From: Curtobacterium sp. MCLR17_036
GTDB lineage: Bacteria; Actinomycetota; Actinomycetes; Actinomycetales; Microbacteriaceae
NCBI RefSeq assembly: GCF_003234445.2
Contig: NZ_CP126269.1
Location: 1,550,001 to 1,614,000 of the forward strand
Direction: 5' to 3'
Length of the DNA: 64,000 nucleotides
Shown: piece by piece, positions 56,434 through 64,000 of the stretch
How the letters are laid out: each line of letters opens with the position of its first letter
How positions within the stretch are numbered: position 1 is the first letter of the stretch
Notes under the pieces: model-generated
The model's input: the letters and a program-made list of their open reading frames with translations, nothing else
Told to the model about the DNA's origin: nothing
The model's database searches: none
Made by a program: the position numbers and the translations under genes

Positions 56434-56645
56434 GACCTGCGCTCACCGAACTGCGCCCCTGTGCGGGCGTCGCGCCCCGGTACTGCCGGGCGCGACGCCC
56501 GCACAGGGGCGCGACGGTGTGGGCGGCGCCGTGCGGCGGCCCTGCCGGGCGGGACGCCCACGCGGCGGCACGCTCGGACCTGCGCCCCGACGCGGTCAAC
56601 GCGCCCCGGTTCTGCGGGGCGCGACGGCTGTGCGGGGGCGCGTCC
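56434..56645. repeat. Family F palindrome cluster
   Basis: A 25-bp perfect stem (56453-56477 with 56488-56512; arm starts GCGCCCCTGTGCGGGC) with a 10-base loop is followed by two degenerate relatives around 56516-56570 and 56582-56640. Shared core pieces are CTGCCGGGCG and CGCGCCCCGGT. The first may double as terminator for the DsbA/small gene pair. The cluster fills the gap between convergent genes. Confidence 0.7.
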
Positions 56646-56664
56646 GGTCGTGCGCCCGGACGGA

Positions 56665-57150
56665 TCAGCCGCGCTGCGGTTCCTCGTCGGTGATGTCGGC
56701 GACCGTCGCGCCGTAGGCGGCGACGAGGGCGTCGGCGTCGACGAAGGCGCTCGCACCGTGGCGTCCGGCTCCGAGGGCGACCCGGCGGCCGAGGACGCGC
56801 TCGTCGGCGTACACCGGCAGGTCGCCCGTGGCGCCGATCGGCGTGATCGTGCCGCGTTCGTAGCCGGACGCCTGGAGCGCGGTGACGGCATCGGGCATCG
56901 ACAGCTTGTTGACGCCGACGACCGTGCGGAGCTTCTTCCAGGCGATGCTGCGGCCGCCGGGCACCAGCGCGAGCAGGTAGCCGCCGTCGTGCCGCTTCAC
57001 GACGAGGGTCTTCACGATGTCGCCGGGTTCGATGCCGAGCAGTTCGGCCGCCCCGTGCAGGGAGTCGGCGGCGGGGCGCTCGACGACCTCGACCGCCAGG
57101 CCGCGGGCCCGGGCGTCGGCGTCGAACCGGGAGATGGCGTCGCTCGTCAT
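56665..57150 (-). CDS. YbaK/prolyl-tRNA deacylase family protein
   Basis: 161 residues. YbaK-type fold that removes wrongly attached amino acids from tRNA (for example Cys or Ala from tRNA-Pro). Conserved segments are LGIEPGDIVKTLVVKRHDGG (near 38), SMPDAVTALQASGYERGTIT and PIGATGDLPVYADE (near 107). Start at 57150 lies 7 bases after TAGCGT on the minus strand with no Shine-Dalgarno sequence. Divergent from dus with 47 bases between. Confidence 0.9.
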   Translation of the reverse strand: MTSDAISRFDADARARGLAVEVVERPAADSLHGAAELLGIEPGDIVKTLVVKRHDGGYLLALVPGGRSIAWKKLRTVVGVNKLSMPDAVTALQASGYERGTITPIGATGDLPVYADERVLGRRVALGAGRHGASAFVDADALVAAYGATVADITDEEPQRG

Positions 57151-57197
57151 GTGGAGAACGCTACCGGCGAGCACCGACGTGGGAAGATGGGACAGGT

Positions 57198-58370
57198 ATG
57201 ACGATCACTGACGCACCCGGGACGGCGACCCGTCCGGCGAAGCCCCTGCGCATCGGCCCCATCGAGGTCGACGTGCCGGTCGTGCTCGCGCCGATGGCGG
57301 GCATCACGAACATGGCCTACCGCCGGCTCTGCCGCGAGTACGGTGCCGGGCTCTACGTGTGCGAGATGATCACGTCGCGCGCGCTCGTCGAGCGCACGCC
57401 CGTGTCGATGCAGCTCATCCAGCACCACGAGTCCGAGACCCCGCGGTCGATCCAGCTCTACGGCGTCGAGCCGAACACCGTGGCCGAGGCCGCCACGATC
57501 CTGGTGGGCGAGGACCGTGCCGACCACATCGACCTGAACTTCGGGTGCCCGGTGCCCAAGGTCACCCGCAAGGGCGGCGGCGCGGCCCTGCCCTGGAAGA
57601 CCGAGCTGTTCAAGGAGCTCGTCACGAAGACCGTGCGCGCTGCCGGTGACGTCCCGGTCACCGTCAAGATGCGCAAGGGGATCGACGAGGACCACCTGAC
57701 CTACCTCGACGCGGCCCGCATCGCGCGCGACGCCGGTGTCGCCGCGGTCTCGCTGCACGCCCGCACCGCGAACGAGCACTACTCCGGGCAGGCGGACTGG
57801 TCGGCGATCGCGACCCTGAAGGAGACCGTCACCGACATCCCGGTCCTCGGCAACGGCGACATCTGGTCCGCCGCCGACGCCGTCCGGATGGTGCAGGAGA
57901 CCGGCGCCGACGGCGTGGTCGTCGGCCGCGGCTGCCTGGGCCGTCCGTGGCTGTTCGGCGACCTGGCCGCGGCGTTCCGGGGCGAGGGGCTGCGCTACAT
58001 GCCCTCCCTGGGCGAGGTCGCGGTCGGCTTCCGTCGGCACGCCGAGCTGCTCGTCGAGTTCTTCGGGTCCGAGGAGCACGGCTGCCGCGACGTCCGCAAG
58101 CACGTGGCGTGGTACTTCAAGGGGTACCCGATCGGCAGCGACGTCCGGTCCGCCCTGGCGATGGCCTCGAGCCTGCAGGAGATCGACGACCTGCTCGGGC
58201 AGCTCGACCACGACGCGCCGTACCCGGGCGCCGACGCCGAGGGGCCCCGCGGCCGTGCCGGACACCCGAAGCGCACCGCCCTGCCCGACCGCTGGCTCGA
58301 GAGCCGCGACGTCGACGCCGAGTTCCGCAAGGTCCTCGCCGCCGCCGAGCTGCACCACAGCGGCGGATGA
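57198..58370 (+). CDS. dusB: tRNA-dihydrouridine synthase
   Basis: 390 residues, FMN TIM barrel reducing uridine in the D-loop of tRNA. LAPMAGITNMAYRRL (near residue 32), the catalytic cysteine in NFGCPVPKVTRKGGGAAL (near 116), and GADGVVVGRGCLGRPWLF (near 236). DusB is the usual single bacterial form; the symbol is by family. Its stop overlaps the dgt start by 4 bases. Confidence 0.93.
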   Translation: MTITDAPGTATRPAKPLRIGPIEVDVPVVLAPMAGITNMAYRRLCREYGAGLYVCEMITSRALVERTPVSMQLIQHHESETPRSIQLYGVEPNTVAEAATILVGEDRADHIDLNFGCPVPKVTRKGGGAALPWKTELFKELVTKTVRAAGDVPVTVKMRKGIDEDHLTYLDAARIARDAGVAAVSLHARTANEHYSGQADWSAIATLKETVTDIPVLGNGDIWSAADAVRMVQETGADGVVVGRGCLGRPWLFGDLAAAFRGEGLRYMPSLGEVAVGFRRHAELLVEFFGSEEHGCRDVRKHVAWYFKGYPIGSDVRSALAMASSLQEIDDLLGQLDHDAPYPGADAEGPRGRAGHPKRTALPDRWLESRDVDAEFRKVLAAAELHHSGG

Positions 58371-59647
58371 GCGCCTTCGCCTCGTACGGGCCGGCCGACG
58401 CCGAGCGCTGGCTGCCCGAACAGCACGGCAACCGCCGGTCCGACTTCGCACGCGACCGTGCCCGGCTGCTGCACTCCAGCGCGCTCCGGCGCCTGGCCGC
58501 CAAGACCCAGGTGCTCAGCCCGACGGCCGGACTCGACTTCGCCCGCAACCGGCTGACGCACTCGCTCGAGGTCGCGCAGGTCGGCCGCGAGCTCGCCGAC
58601 TCGCTCGGCCTCGACCCCGACGTGGTCGACACGGCCTGCCTGGCGCACGACATCGGCCACCCGCCGTTCGGCCACAACGGCGAGACCGCCGTCAACGCGT
58701 GGGCGGCCGGCATCGGCGGCTTCGAGGGCAACGCACAGACCCTCCGGCTGCTCACCCGGCTCGAGCCGAAGGTCTACGGCGACGACGGGCAGGCCTACGG
58801 GCTCAACCTGACGCGCGCGTCGCTCGACGCCAGTTGCAAGTACCCGTGGCCGGCCTCGCAGGGCGTGTCGGAGTCGTCGTCGGGTCGGACGAAGTTCGGC
58901 TTCTACGACGACGACCACGACGCCTTCGCGTGGCTCCGAGCCGGGGCACCCCGCCGGCAGCGGTGCATCGAGGCGCAGGTCATGGACCTGTCCGACGACA
59001 TCGCGTACTCGGTGCACGACTTCGAGGACGCCGTCGTCGCCGGGTTCATCGACGTCGCCGCCCTGGGCGACCGGGTCGGCGAGAACGACATCGTGAGCGC
59101 CATGCACGCGTGGGTCGGCGACGACCTGAGCCGCGACGAGCTGCTCGAGGCGTTCGACCGGCTGCGCGCGCTGCCGCTCTGGATGACCGCGTACGACGGA
59201 TCCCGTCGCGATGCCGCGCGCCTGAAGAACCTGACGTCGCAGCTCATCGGCCGCTTCGCCCGGACGGCGACCGCGGCGACGCGGGCCGCGTACGCCTCGG
59301 GGTCGCTCGTCCGGTTCGCCGCGTCGGTCGTCACCCCGCCGGAGATCATCGGCGAGATCGCGGTGCTCAAGGGCATCGTCGCGGCCTTCGTCATGACCCA
59401 CGGCGACCGTCAGCCCGTGTACGAGGACCAGCGGCGGGTGCTCACCGAGCTCCTCGACGCGCTGGCGGTCTCGGGAGACGCAGCACTCGAGCCGGGCTTC
59501 GCCGCCGACTGGCGAGCGGCCGGTGACGACGCCGGACGGCTCCGCGCCGTGGTCGACCAGGTGGCGAGCCTGACCGACCAGGGCGCGATCGCGTGGCACC
59601 GACGGCTGGTCGTCGGGGAGCGGGAGACCGTCCACATCCCGGTGTGA
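58367..59647 (+). CDS. dgt: Deoxyguanosinetriphosphate triphosphohydrolase-like protein
   Basis: 426 residues. HD-domain enzyme that cuts dNTPs to nucleoside and triphosphate. H in LTHSLEVAQVGRELA (near 67) and HD in CLAHDIGHPPFGHNGE (near 99-108) are intact, as are MDLSDDIAYSVHDFEDAV (near 206) and the RRL AKTQV segment. ATG overlaps the dus stop (ATGA). dus-dgt-dnaG is a standard actinobacterial order. Confidence 0.93.
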   Translation: MSAFASYGPADAERWLPEQHGNRRSDFARDRARLLHSSALRRLAAKTQVLSPTAGLDFARNRLTHSLEVAQVGRELADSLGLDPDVVDTACLAHDIGHPPFGHNGETAVNAWAAGIGGFEGNAQTLRLLTRLEPKVYGDDGQAYGLNLTRASLDASCKYPWPASQGVSESSSGRTKFGFYDDDHDAFAWLRAGAPRRQRCIEAQVMDLSDDIAYSVHDFEDAVVAGFIDVAALGDRVGENDIVSAMHAWVGDDLSRDELLEAFDRLRALPLWMTAYDGSRRDAARLKNLTSQLIGRFARTATAATRAAYASGSLVRFAASVVTPPEIIGEIAVLKGIVAAFVMTHGDRQPVYEDQRRVLTELLDALAVSGDAALEPGFAADWRAAGDDAGRLRAVVDQVASLTDQGAIAWHRRLVVGERETVHIPV

Positions 59648-59649
59648 GC

Positions 59650-59853
59650 GGTCGGGGTCCGCCGTCGGCGCCCGTCGGCGGGACCGGTGTCGACGCGGGC
59701 CGGCGCCTGTCGGTACGGGCGGTGTCGACGTGGGCTGGGGTCCGTCGGCGCGGGCTGGGCCCGTCGGCGCGGGCGGTGTCGTCTCGGCCCGGCGTCCGTC
59801 GGTGCGGGCGTTGTCGACGCCGGTCGGCCGAGGTCGGTCCCAGGAACTAGGAT
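59650..59853 (+). repeat. Degenerate tandem repeats and dnaG promoter
   Basis: The 212-base dgt-dnaG gap is built of imperfect repeats of GGTGTCGACGYGGGC and CCGTCGGYGCGGGC (units near 59686, 59721, 59741, 59761, 59774, 59794, 59810). TAGGAT (59848-59853) ends 6 bases before the GTG of dnaG, fitting a leaderless promoter. Confidence 0.6.
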
Positions 59854-59859
59854 CGAGGG

Positions 59860-61776
59860 GTGGCTGGCAGGATCGCGCGGAACGACATCGACGAGGTCCG
59901 CTCGCGTGTCAACATCGCCGACGTCGTCGGCGACTACGTCACGCTGAAGAACGCCGGCGTCGGGTCGATGAAGGGCCTCTGCCCCTTCCACGACGAACGG
60001 TCGCCCTCGTTCCACGTGCGGCCCCAGGTCGGTCGGTACCACTGCTTCGGCTGCGGCGAGGACGGCGACGTCTTCAGCTTCATCATGGCGCAGGACCACA
60101 CCACCTTCGCCGAGGCGGTCGAGCGCATGGCGGCGAAGATCGGCTTCACGCTGCACTACGAAGAGGGCGACGGGCCGCGCACCGACTACAACACGCGCGC
60201 CCGGCTCATCGCCGCGAACGAGGCGGCGCTCGAGTACTACACCTCCCAGCTCACGACGGCCGCCGCCGAACCGGCCCGTCGGTTCCTGGGGGAGCGCGGC
60301 TTCGACCCCTCGGCCGCCCAGCACTTCGGCGTCGGCTTCGCACCGAAGTCGTTCGACATGCTCAAGGACCACCTGCGGGGGCGGGGCTTCACGATGGAGG
60401 AGCTCGTGTCCGCCGGGCTCGTCAGCCAGGGCGACCGCTCACCGTACGACCGGTTCCGCGGGCGACTGATGTGGCCCATCCGCGACGTCACCGGGGCGAC
60501 GATCGGGTTCGGCGCGCGCCGCCTGCTCGAGGACGACAAGGGCCCGAAGTACCTCAACACGCCCGAGACCCCGATCTACCACAAGAGCCAGGTGCTCTAC
60601 GGACTCGACCTCGCCCGCCGCGACATCGCGAAGCAGAAGCAGGTCGTCATCGTCGAGGGCTACACCGACGTCATGGCGTGCCACGTCGCCGGCGTCACCA
60701 CCGCGGTGGCCACGTGCGGCACGTCCTTCGGCGTCGACCACATCAAGGTGCTCCGCCCGATGCTCGGCGACCTGGCCGGGGCCGACCCGAACGCGAACGG
60801 CGAGGTCGTGTTCACCTTCGACCCGGACGAGGCCGGGCAGCGCGCTGCCTCGCGCGCGTTCGCCGAGGAGCAGCGCTTCGCCGCGCAGACCTTCGTCGCC
60901 GTCGCCCCCGGTGGGCTCGACCCGTGCGACCTCCGGCTCGCCCGCGGTGACGACGCGATCCGTCGGCTCGTCACGAACAAGCGGCCGATGTTCGAGTTCA
61001 TGATCCGTCGCACGCTCGACGGCCACGACCTCGAGACCGTCGAGGGTCGCGTCAGCGCCCTGCGCGCCGCGGCTCCGGTGCTCGCCGGCATCCGCGACCG
61101 CTCGCTCACCCAGGGGTACGTCCGCGAGCTCGCCGGCTGGCTCGGCATGGAGATGGCCGAGGTCCGTCGGTCGGTCGAGACCGCCAGGCGTCGCACCGGG
61201 TCCGGCACGGACGACCGCAACGGAGGCCCGGGGCACGACCGTGGGCCCGGTCACGGTGGCGAGGCGGCCGGCCCGGTCGACGAGCCGGTCGCAGGGATCC
61301 GGTCGCTGCCGAACGACCCCATCAGCCGGATGGAACGCGACGCCGTCATGGCGATGGTGCAGCAGCCGGTCTCCGTCGGGGCGCCGCTGCTCGGACTCGC
61401 CGCCTCGGCCACGTTCTCGACGCCGATGCTCGCCGTCGTGCGGGACGCCGTCGTCGCCAACTCGGACGTCATCACCGCGGGGGACTGGCTCGACCGGCTG
61501 CTCGCCGACGTGCCGGCGCCGCTGCGGACGCTGACGCACGAACTCGCGCTCGCCCCGATCCCGGCGCGCAACGACGAGGACCTGGCGGCCTACTGCCGGA
61601 GCATCGTCGTGGCCCTGGTCGAGCGCGACCTGCTCGCCCGCAAGGCGTCCCTGCTCGGGCAGCTCCAGCGGACCGACCCGCACCAGCAGGCCGACCGACG
61701 TGCCGAGCTGCAACGGCAGCTCGTCGACATCGACGGCCAGCGCATGCGGCTCCGCGCCGACTCCGAGGCGTCCTAG
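59860..61776 (+). CDS. dnaG: DNA primase
   Basis: 638 residues. Makes RNA primers at the replication fork. N-terminal CHC2 zinc finger: CPFHDERSPSFHV then YHCFGCGEDGDVF (about 40-66). TOPRIM domain: VVIVEGYTDVMACH (near 263) and VFTFDPDEAGQRAA (near 322). The C-terminal helicase-binding domain is present from about 480. A Gly/His/Asp-rich linker (about 445-475) separates them. GTG start 6 bases behind TAGGAT. A short hairpin GCACCCG/CGGGTGC overlaps the stop (61776-61792). Confidence 0.96.
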   Translation: MAGRIARNDIDEVRSRVNIADVVGDYVTLKNAGVGSMKGLCPFHDERSPSFHVRPQVGRYHCFGCGEDGDVFSFIMAQDHTTFAEAVERMAAKIGFTLHYEEGDGPRTDYNTRARLIAANEAALEYYTSQLTTAAAEPARRFLGERGFDPSAAQHFGVGFAPKSFDMLKDHLRGRGFTMEELVSAGLVSQGDRSPYDRFRGRLMWPIRDVTGATIGFGARRLLEDDKGPKYLNTPETPIYHKSQVLYGLDLARRDIAKQKQVVIVEGYTDVMACHVAGVTTAVATCGTSFGVDHIKVLRPMLGDLAGADPNANGEVVFTFDPDEAGQRAASRAFAEEQRFAAQTFVAVAPGGLDPCDLRLARGDDAIRRLVTNKRPMFEFMIRRTLDGHDLETVEGRVSALRAAAPVLAGIRDRSLTQGYVRELAGWLGMEMAEVRRSVETARRRTGSGTDDRNGGPGHDRGPGHGGEAAGPVDEPVAGIRSLPNDPISRMERDAVMAMVQQPVSVGAPLLGLAASATFSTPMLAVVRDAVVANSDVITAGDWLDRLLADVPAPLRTLTHELALAPIPARNDEDLAAYCRSIVVALVERDLLARKASLLGQLQRTDPHQQADRRAELQRQLVDIDGQRMRLRADSEAS

Positions 61777-61792
61777 CACCCGCTGCGGGTGC
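61776..61792 (+). terminator. Possible terminator of dnaG
   Basis: A 7-bp stem GCACCCG (61776-61782) with 61786-61792 and a 3-base loop at the stop codon. Weak; family C repeats follow. Confidence 0.4.
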
Positions 61793-61820
61793 CGGTGCCG
61801 CTGCCGGGCCGACCCGGCCT

Positions 61821-62258
61821 GCCCGCACGCCGAGGTCGCGTAACGCGCCGCCTGCGGGGTGCCGTGGTCGCACGTTCAGCTGCTCGGGGAGCGTCGGAGC
61901 GGCACTTCGTGCGACCTCGGGCGCCCGCGATCCCGCTCGGGTCAGGGGAAGCGCACCGCCGCCGCCCGTCGCCAGCCGGCCTGCCCGCACGCCGAGGTCG
62001 CGCAACGCGCCGTGCACGGGGCGTCGCGGTCGCACGTACAGCTGCTCGGGGAGCGGCGGCGCGGCAGTTCGTGCGACCTCGGGCGCCAACGCTCCGGCGC
62101 AGGAGCAGGGGAAGCGCTCGAGCGGCCCGCGCGCCGAGGTCGCGCAACGCGCCGCCGGCGGGGCGCCGTGGTCGCTCGATCGGCTGCTGCGGGGGCGTCG
62201 GGGCGGCAGTTCGAGCGACCTCGGCCGGCTCCGATCCCGCGCCGCACCAGGGGAAGCG
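61821..62258. repeat. Family C repeats, three copies
   Basis: In the 702-base gap between dnaG and the solute-binding gene, three related units of about 130 bases start with GCCGAGGTCGCG at 61829, 61991 and 62133. Each contains a hairpin whose arms open GGTCGCACG and close CGTGCGACC in copies 1 and 2. In copy 3 these read GGTCGCTCG and CGAGCGACC, a compensatory double change. The inner part CAGCTGCTCGGGGAGCG is shared. Units end near GGGGAAGCGC. No credible gene. Confidence 0.8.
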
Positions 62259-62338
62259 CGCAGTTGCACGACGCAACCTTCGTGCGTGACACGCCGCTCG
62301 GGAGCGGCGGAATCATGCACCACGCGGCAGGAGCGTGC

Positions 62339-62397
62339 GTTACAGCGGTGTAAACAATCGGCCCTCGGTTCGGTCGGTTCCGTGACAGGGTGATACC
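62339..62397 (+). promoter_or_regulatory. Promoter/operator of the solute-binding protein gene
   Basis: TTACA (62340-62344), 4 bases, TGTAA (62349-62353) form a perfect inverted repeat, a candidate operator. TTCGGT (62369-62374) and GATACC (62392-62397) with a 17-base spacer are -35 and -10 candidates. GAGAGG upstream of the ATG at 62479 is the ribosome binding site. Confidence 0.45.
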
Positions 62398-62478
62398 AAT
62401 GAGCGTTCCTGGTCGGCCACACAGACGATCCACCCCCGGCCCAGGACCCTTGCAATCACGACCAGAGAGGCAGCGGAC

Positions 62479-64000
62479 ATGGCATCCGTGACCAAGTGGG
62501 GCAAGCGCGGCATCGCGCTCGGCGCCGGTGCAGCAGCGACGGCGCTGGTGCTCACCGGCTGCGCGAGCAGCAGCGTGAGTGACACCGAACTGAACGGCCT
62601 GAGCATCGGGACGACGGACAAGATCACGTCCCTCGACCCGGCGGGTTCCTACGACAACGGCTCCTTCGCCGTGCAGAACCAGGTCTTCCCGTTCCTGATG
62701 AACACCCCGGTGGGCAGCCCGGACGTCGAGCCCGACATCGCCACGAAGGCGGAGTTCACGAACCCGACCACGTACGAGGTCACCCTCAAGGACGGGCTCG
62801 AGTTCGCGAACGGCAACAAGCTCACCTCGAGCGACGTGAAGTTCTCGTTCGACCGCGAGTTGAAGATCAACAACGAGAACGGCCCGCAGTCGCTGCTGGC
62901 CAACCTCAAGAGCATCGACACCCCGGACGACACGACCGTGGTGTTCAACCTCGACCACGCCGACCAGACCTGGCCGCAGGTGCTCTCGAGCCCCGCGGGC
63001 CCGATCGTCGACGAGGACGTCTTCAGCGCGACGAAGCTCACCAGCGCCGACGACATCGTCAAGGGCAAGGCGTTCGCCGGGCAGTACCAGATCAGCTCCT
63101 ACAAGGAGAACCAGCTGATCCAGTACAAGGTGAACCCGAAGTACGACGGCGTGCTCGGCAAGGCGAAGACCGACGAGGTGACGGCCAACTACTTCACAAA
63201 GGAGACCGACCTCAAGCTCGCCGTGCAGAAGGGCGACGTCGACGTGGCGTACCGCTCGCTCACGCCGACCGACATCTCGGACCTGCGCAAGGACGACAAG
63301 CTGACGGTCACGGACGGCCCCGGCGGCGAGATCCGCTACGTGGTCTTCAACTTCAAGACCCAGCCGTTCGGCACCGGTCAGGACGACGCCGACGAGGCGA
63401 AGGCCCTCGCCGTGCGCCAGGCCGCCGCTGACGTGGTCGACCGCGCCGCCCTGGCGAAGGAGGTCTACAACGACACCTTCACCCCGCTGTACTCGATGGT
63501 GCCGGACGGCCTCACCGGTGCGGTCCAGCCGTTCAAGGACATGTACGGCGACGGCAACGGCGGCCCGGACGTGTCGAAGGCGAAGAAGACCCTCGCCGAC
63601 GCGGGCGTCACCGGCAAGGTGCAGCTCGACATCCAGTACGCGCCCGACCACTACGGCTCGGCGTCGGACGACGAGTACGCACTGCTCAAGACCCAGCTCG
63701 AGGACTCCGGCCTGTTCACCGTCAACATCCAGTCGACGGTCTACACGACCTACGCCCAGGAGCGCACGAAGGACGCCTACCCGGAGTACCAGCTCGGCTG
63801 GTTCCCCGACTTCTCCGACGCCGACAACTACCTGTCGCCGTTCTTCACCAAGGAGAACTTCGTCCAGAACCACTACGACGACTCGGTCATCCAGGACCTC
63901 ATCGCGAAGGAGCAGGCGGAGTCCGACCCGGACAAGCGTGCCGACCTGATCGAGCAGGCCCAGGAGCGCGAGGCGTCGCAGATCTCGACGCTGCCCCTGC
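62479..64000 (+). CDS. ABC transporter substrate-binding lipoprotein, family 5 (partial)
   Basis: The first 507 codons of a gene that runs off the right edge. A signal peptide with lipobox LTGC (Cys near 28) is followed by the SBP_bac_5 fold: TTDKITSLDPAGSYDNGSF, YEVTLKDGLEFANGNKLTSS and DVKFSFDRE. Such proteins bind peptides, nickel, opines or sugars for ABC uptake; peptide is the commonest ligand and is my guess. The ATG at 62479 has GAGAGG about 10 bases upstream. Permease and ATPase genes are expected beyond the window. Confidence 0.92.
   Translation, partial: MASVTKWGKRGIALGAGAAATALVLTGCASSSVSDTELNGLSIGTTDKITSLDPAGSYDNGSFAVQNQVFPFLMNTPVGSPDVEPDIATKAEFTNPTTYEVTLKDGLEFANGNKLTSSDVKFSFDRELKINNENGPQSLLANLKSIDTPDDTTVVFNLDHADQTWPQVLSSPAGPIVDEDVFSATKLTSADDIVKGKAFAGQYQISSYKENQLIQYKVNPKYDGVLGKAKTDEVTANYFTKETDLKLAVQKGDVDVAYRSLTPTDISDLRKDDKLTVTDGPGGEIRYVVFNFKTQPFGTGQDDADEAKALAVRQAAADVVDRAALAKEVYNDTFTPLYSMVPDGLTGAVQPFKDMYGDGNGGPDVSKAKKTLADAGVTGKVQLDIQYAPDHYGSASDDEYALLKTQLEDSGLFTVNIQSTVYTTYAQERTKDAYPEYQLGWFPDFSDADNYLSPFFTKENFVQNHYDDSVIQDLIAKEQAESDPDKRADLIEQAQEREASQISTLPL

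Overview
The window is about 70% G+C chromosomal DNA from a high-GC actinobacterium. Gene content and order suggest the family Microbacteriaceae, and Curtobacterium is my best guess from memory of such genomes, not from a search. Pointers are the cytochrome aa3 genes ctaC-ctaD-ctaF with a lipoprotein CtaC, the run leuS-comEA-comEC-holA-rpsT-lepA-hemW-hrcA-dnaJ-rsmE-phoH-ybeY-era-recO-uppS-glyS-dus-dgt-dnaG, and many start codons that follow a TANNNT -10 box by only 6-8 bases with no Shine-Dalgarno sequence (leaderless mRNA). I see no rRNA, tRNA, CRISPR array, prophage or insertion sequence. Almost everything is core or near-core chromosome, densely packed with many 4-base start/stop overlaps.

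Layout. 1-7640: DUF3043 protein, M20 dipeptidase, ErpA-type Fe-S carrier, cytochrome c oxidase subunits II, I and IV, and a divergent glucose-6-phosphate dehydrogenase. 7641-8260: repeat-filled gap. 8261-15570: GH15 glycosidase and App1-like phosphatase (minus strand), a TetR regulator, and a four-gene osmoprotectant (OpuC/ProU-type) ABC importer. 15570-21625: cytochrome bd operon cydABDC. 21630-33730: leuS, competence genes comEA/comEC, holA, rpsT (minus), an aminotransferase, lepA and a DUF1990 gene, with an 840-base palindrome cluster between holA and rpsT. 33750-43440: HAD phosphatase, hemW, DUF4870 gene, then the stress and ribosome block hrcA-dnaJ-rsmE-HIT-phoH-ybeY-corC-era. 43500-47760: a NarL-type two-component system next to an ABC ATPase/FtsX-like permease pair. 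47930-61790: leuA with a leucine leader peptide, recO-uppS, a LysR regulator divergent from a class V aminotransferase, glyS, a FrnE-like DsbA protein, a YbaK deacylase, dus-dgt and dnaG. 62479-64000: the 5' part of a family 5 solute-binding lipoprotein, cut by the window edge.

How the genes work together. Two terminal oxidases (aa3 and bd) give alternative ends to the respiratory chain; CydDC supports bd assembly. holA, dnaG, recO and the competence genes serve DNA replication, repair and uptake. leuS, glyS, YbaK, Dus, RsmE, YbeY, LepA, Era and S20 serve translation. OpuC-type genes serve osmoprotection.

Most unusual content. The gene-free gaps hold several families of large intergenic palindromes: family A, six 51-bp copies with 19-base arms and a constant 13-base loop; family D, a 120-139 bp repeat that ends in tandem 19-bp units and occurs at two loci; family C, three copies before the last gene; and single or clustered copies of other types. 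Arms change in a compensatory way between copies, and all lie downstream of genes, none in divergent promoter gaps. Other points of interest are a Leu-Leu-Leu leader peptide with an attenuator-like hairpin before leuA, a comEC reading frame that runs 734 bases into holA, a G6PDH paralogue lacking two expected lysines, a CIRCE-like box before hrcA, and a shared 25-bp element upstream of leuS, the ABC ATPase gene and glyS.
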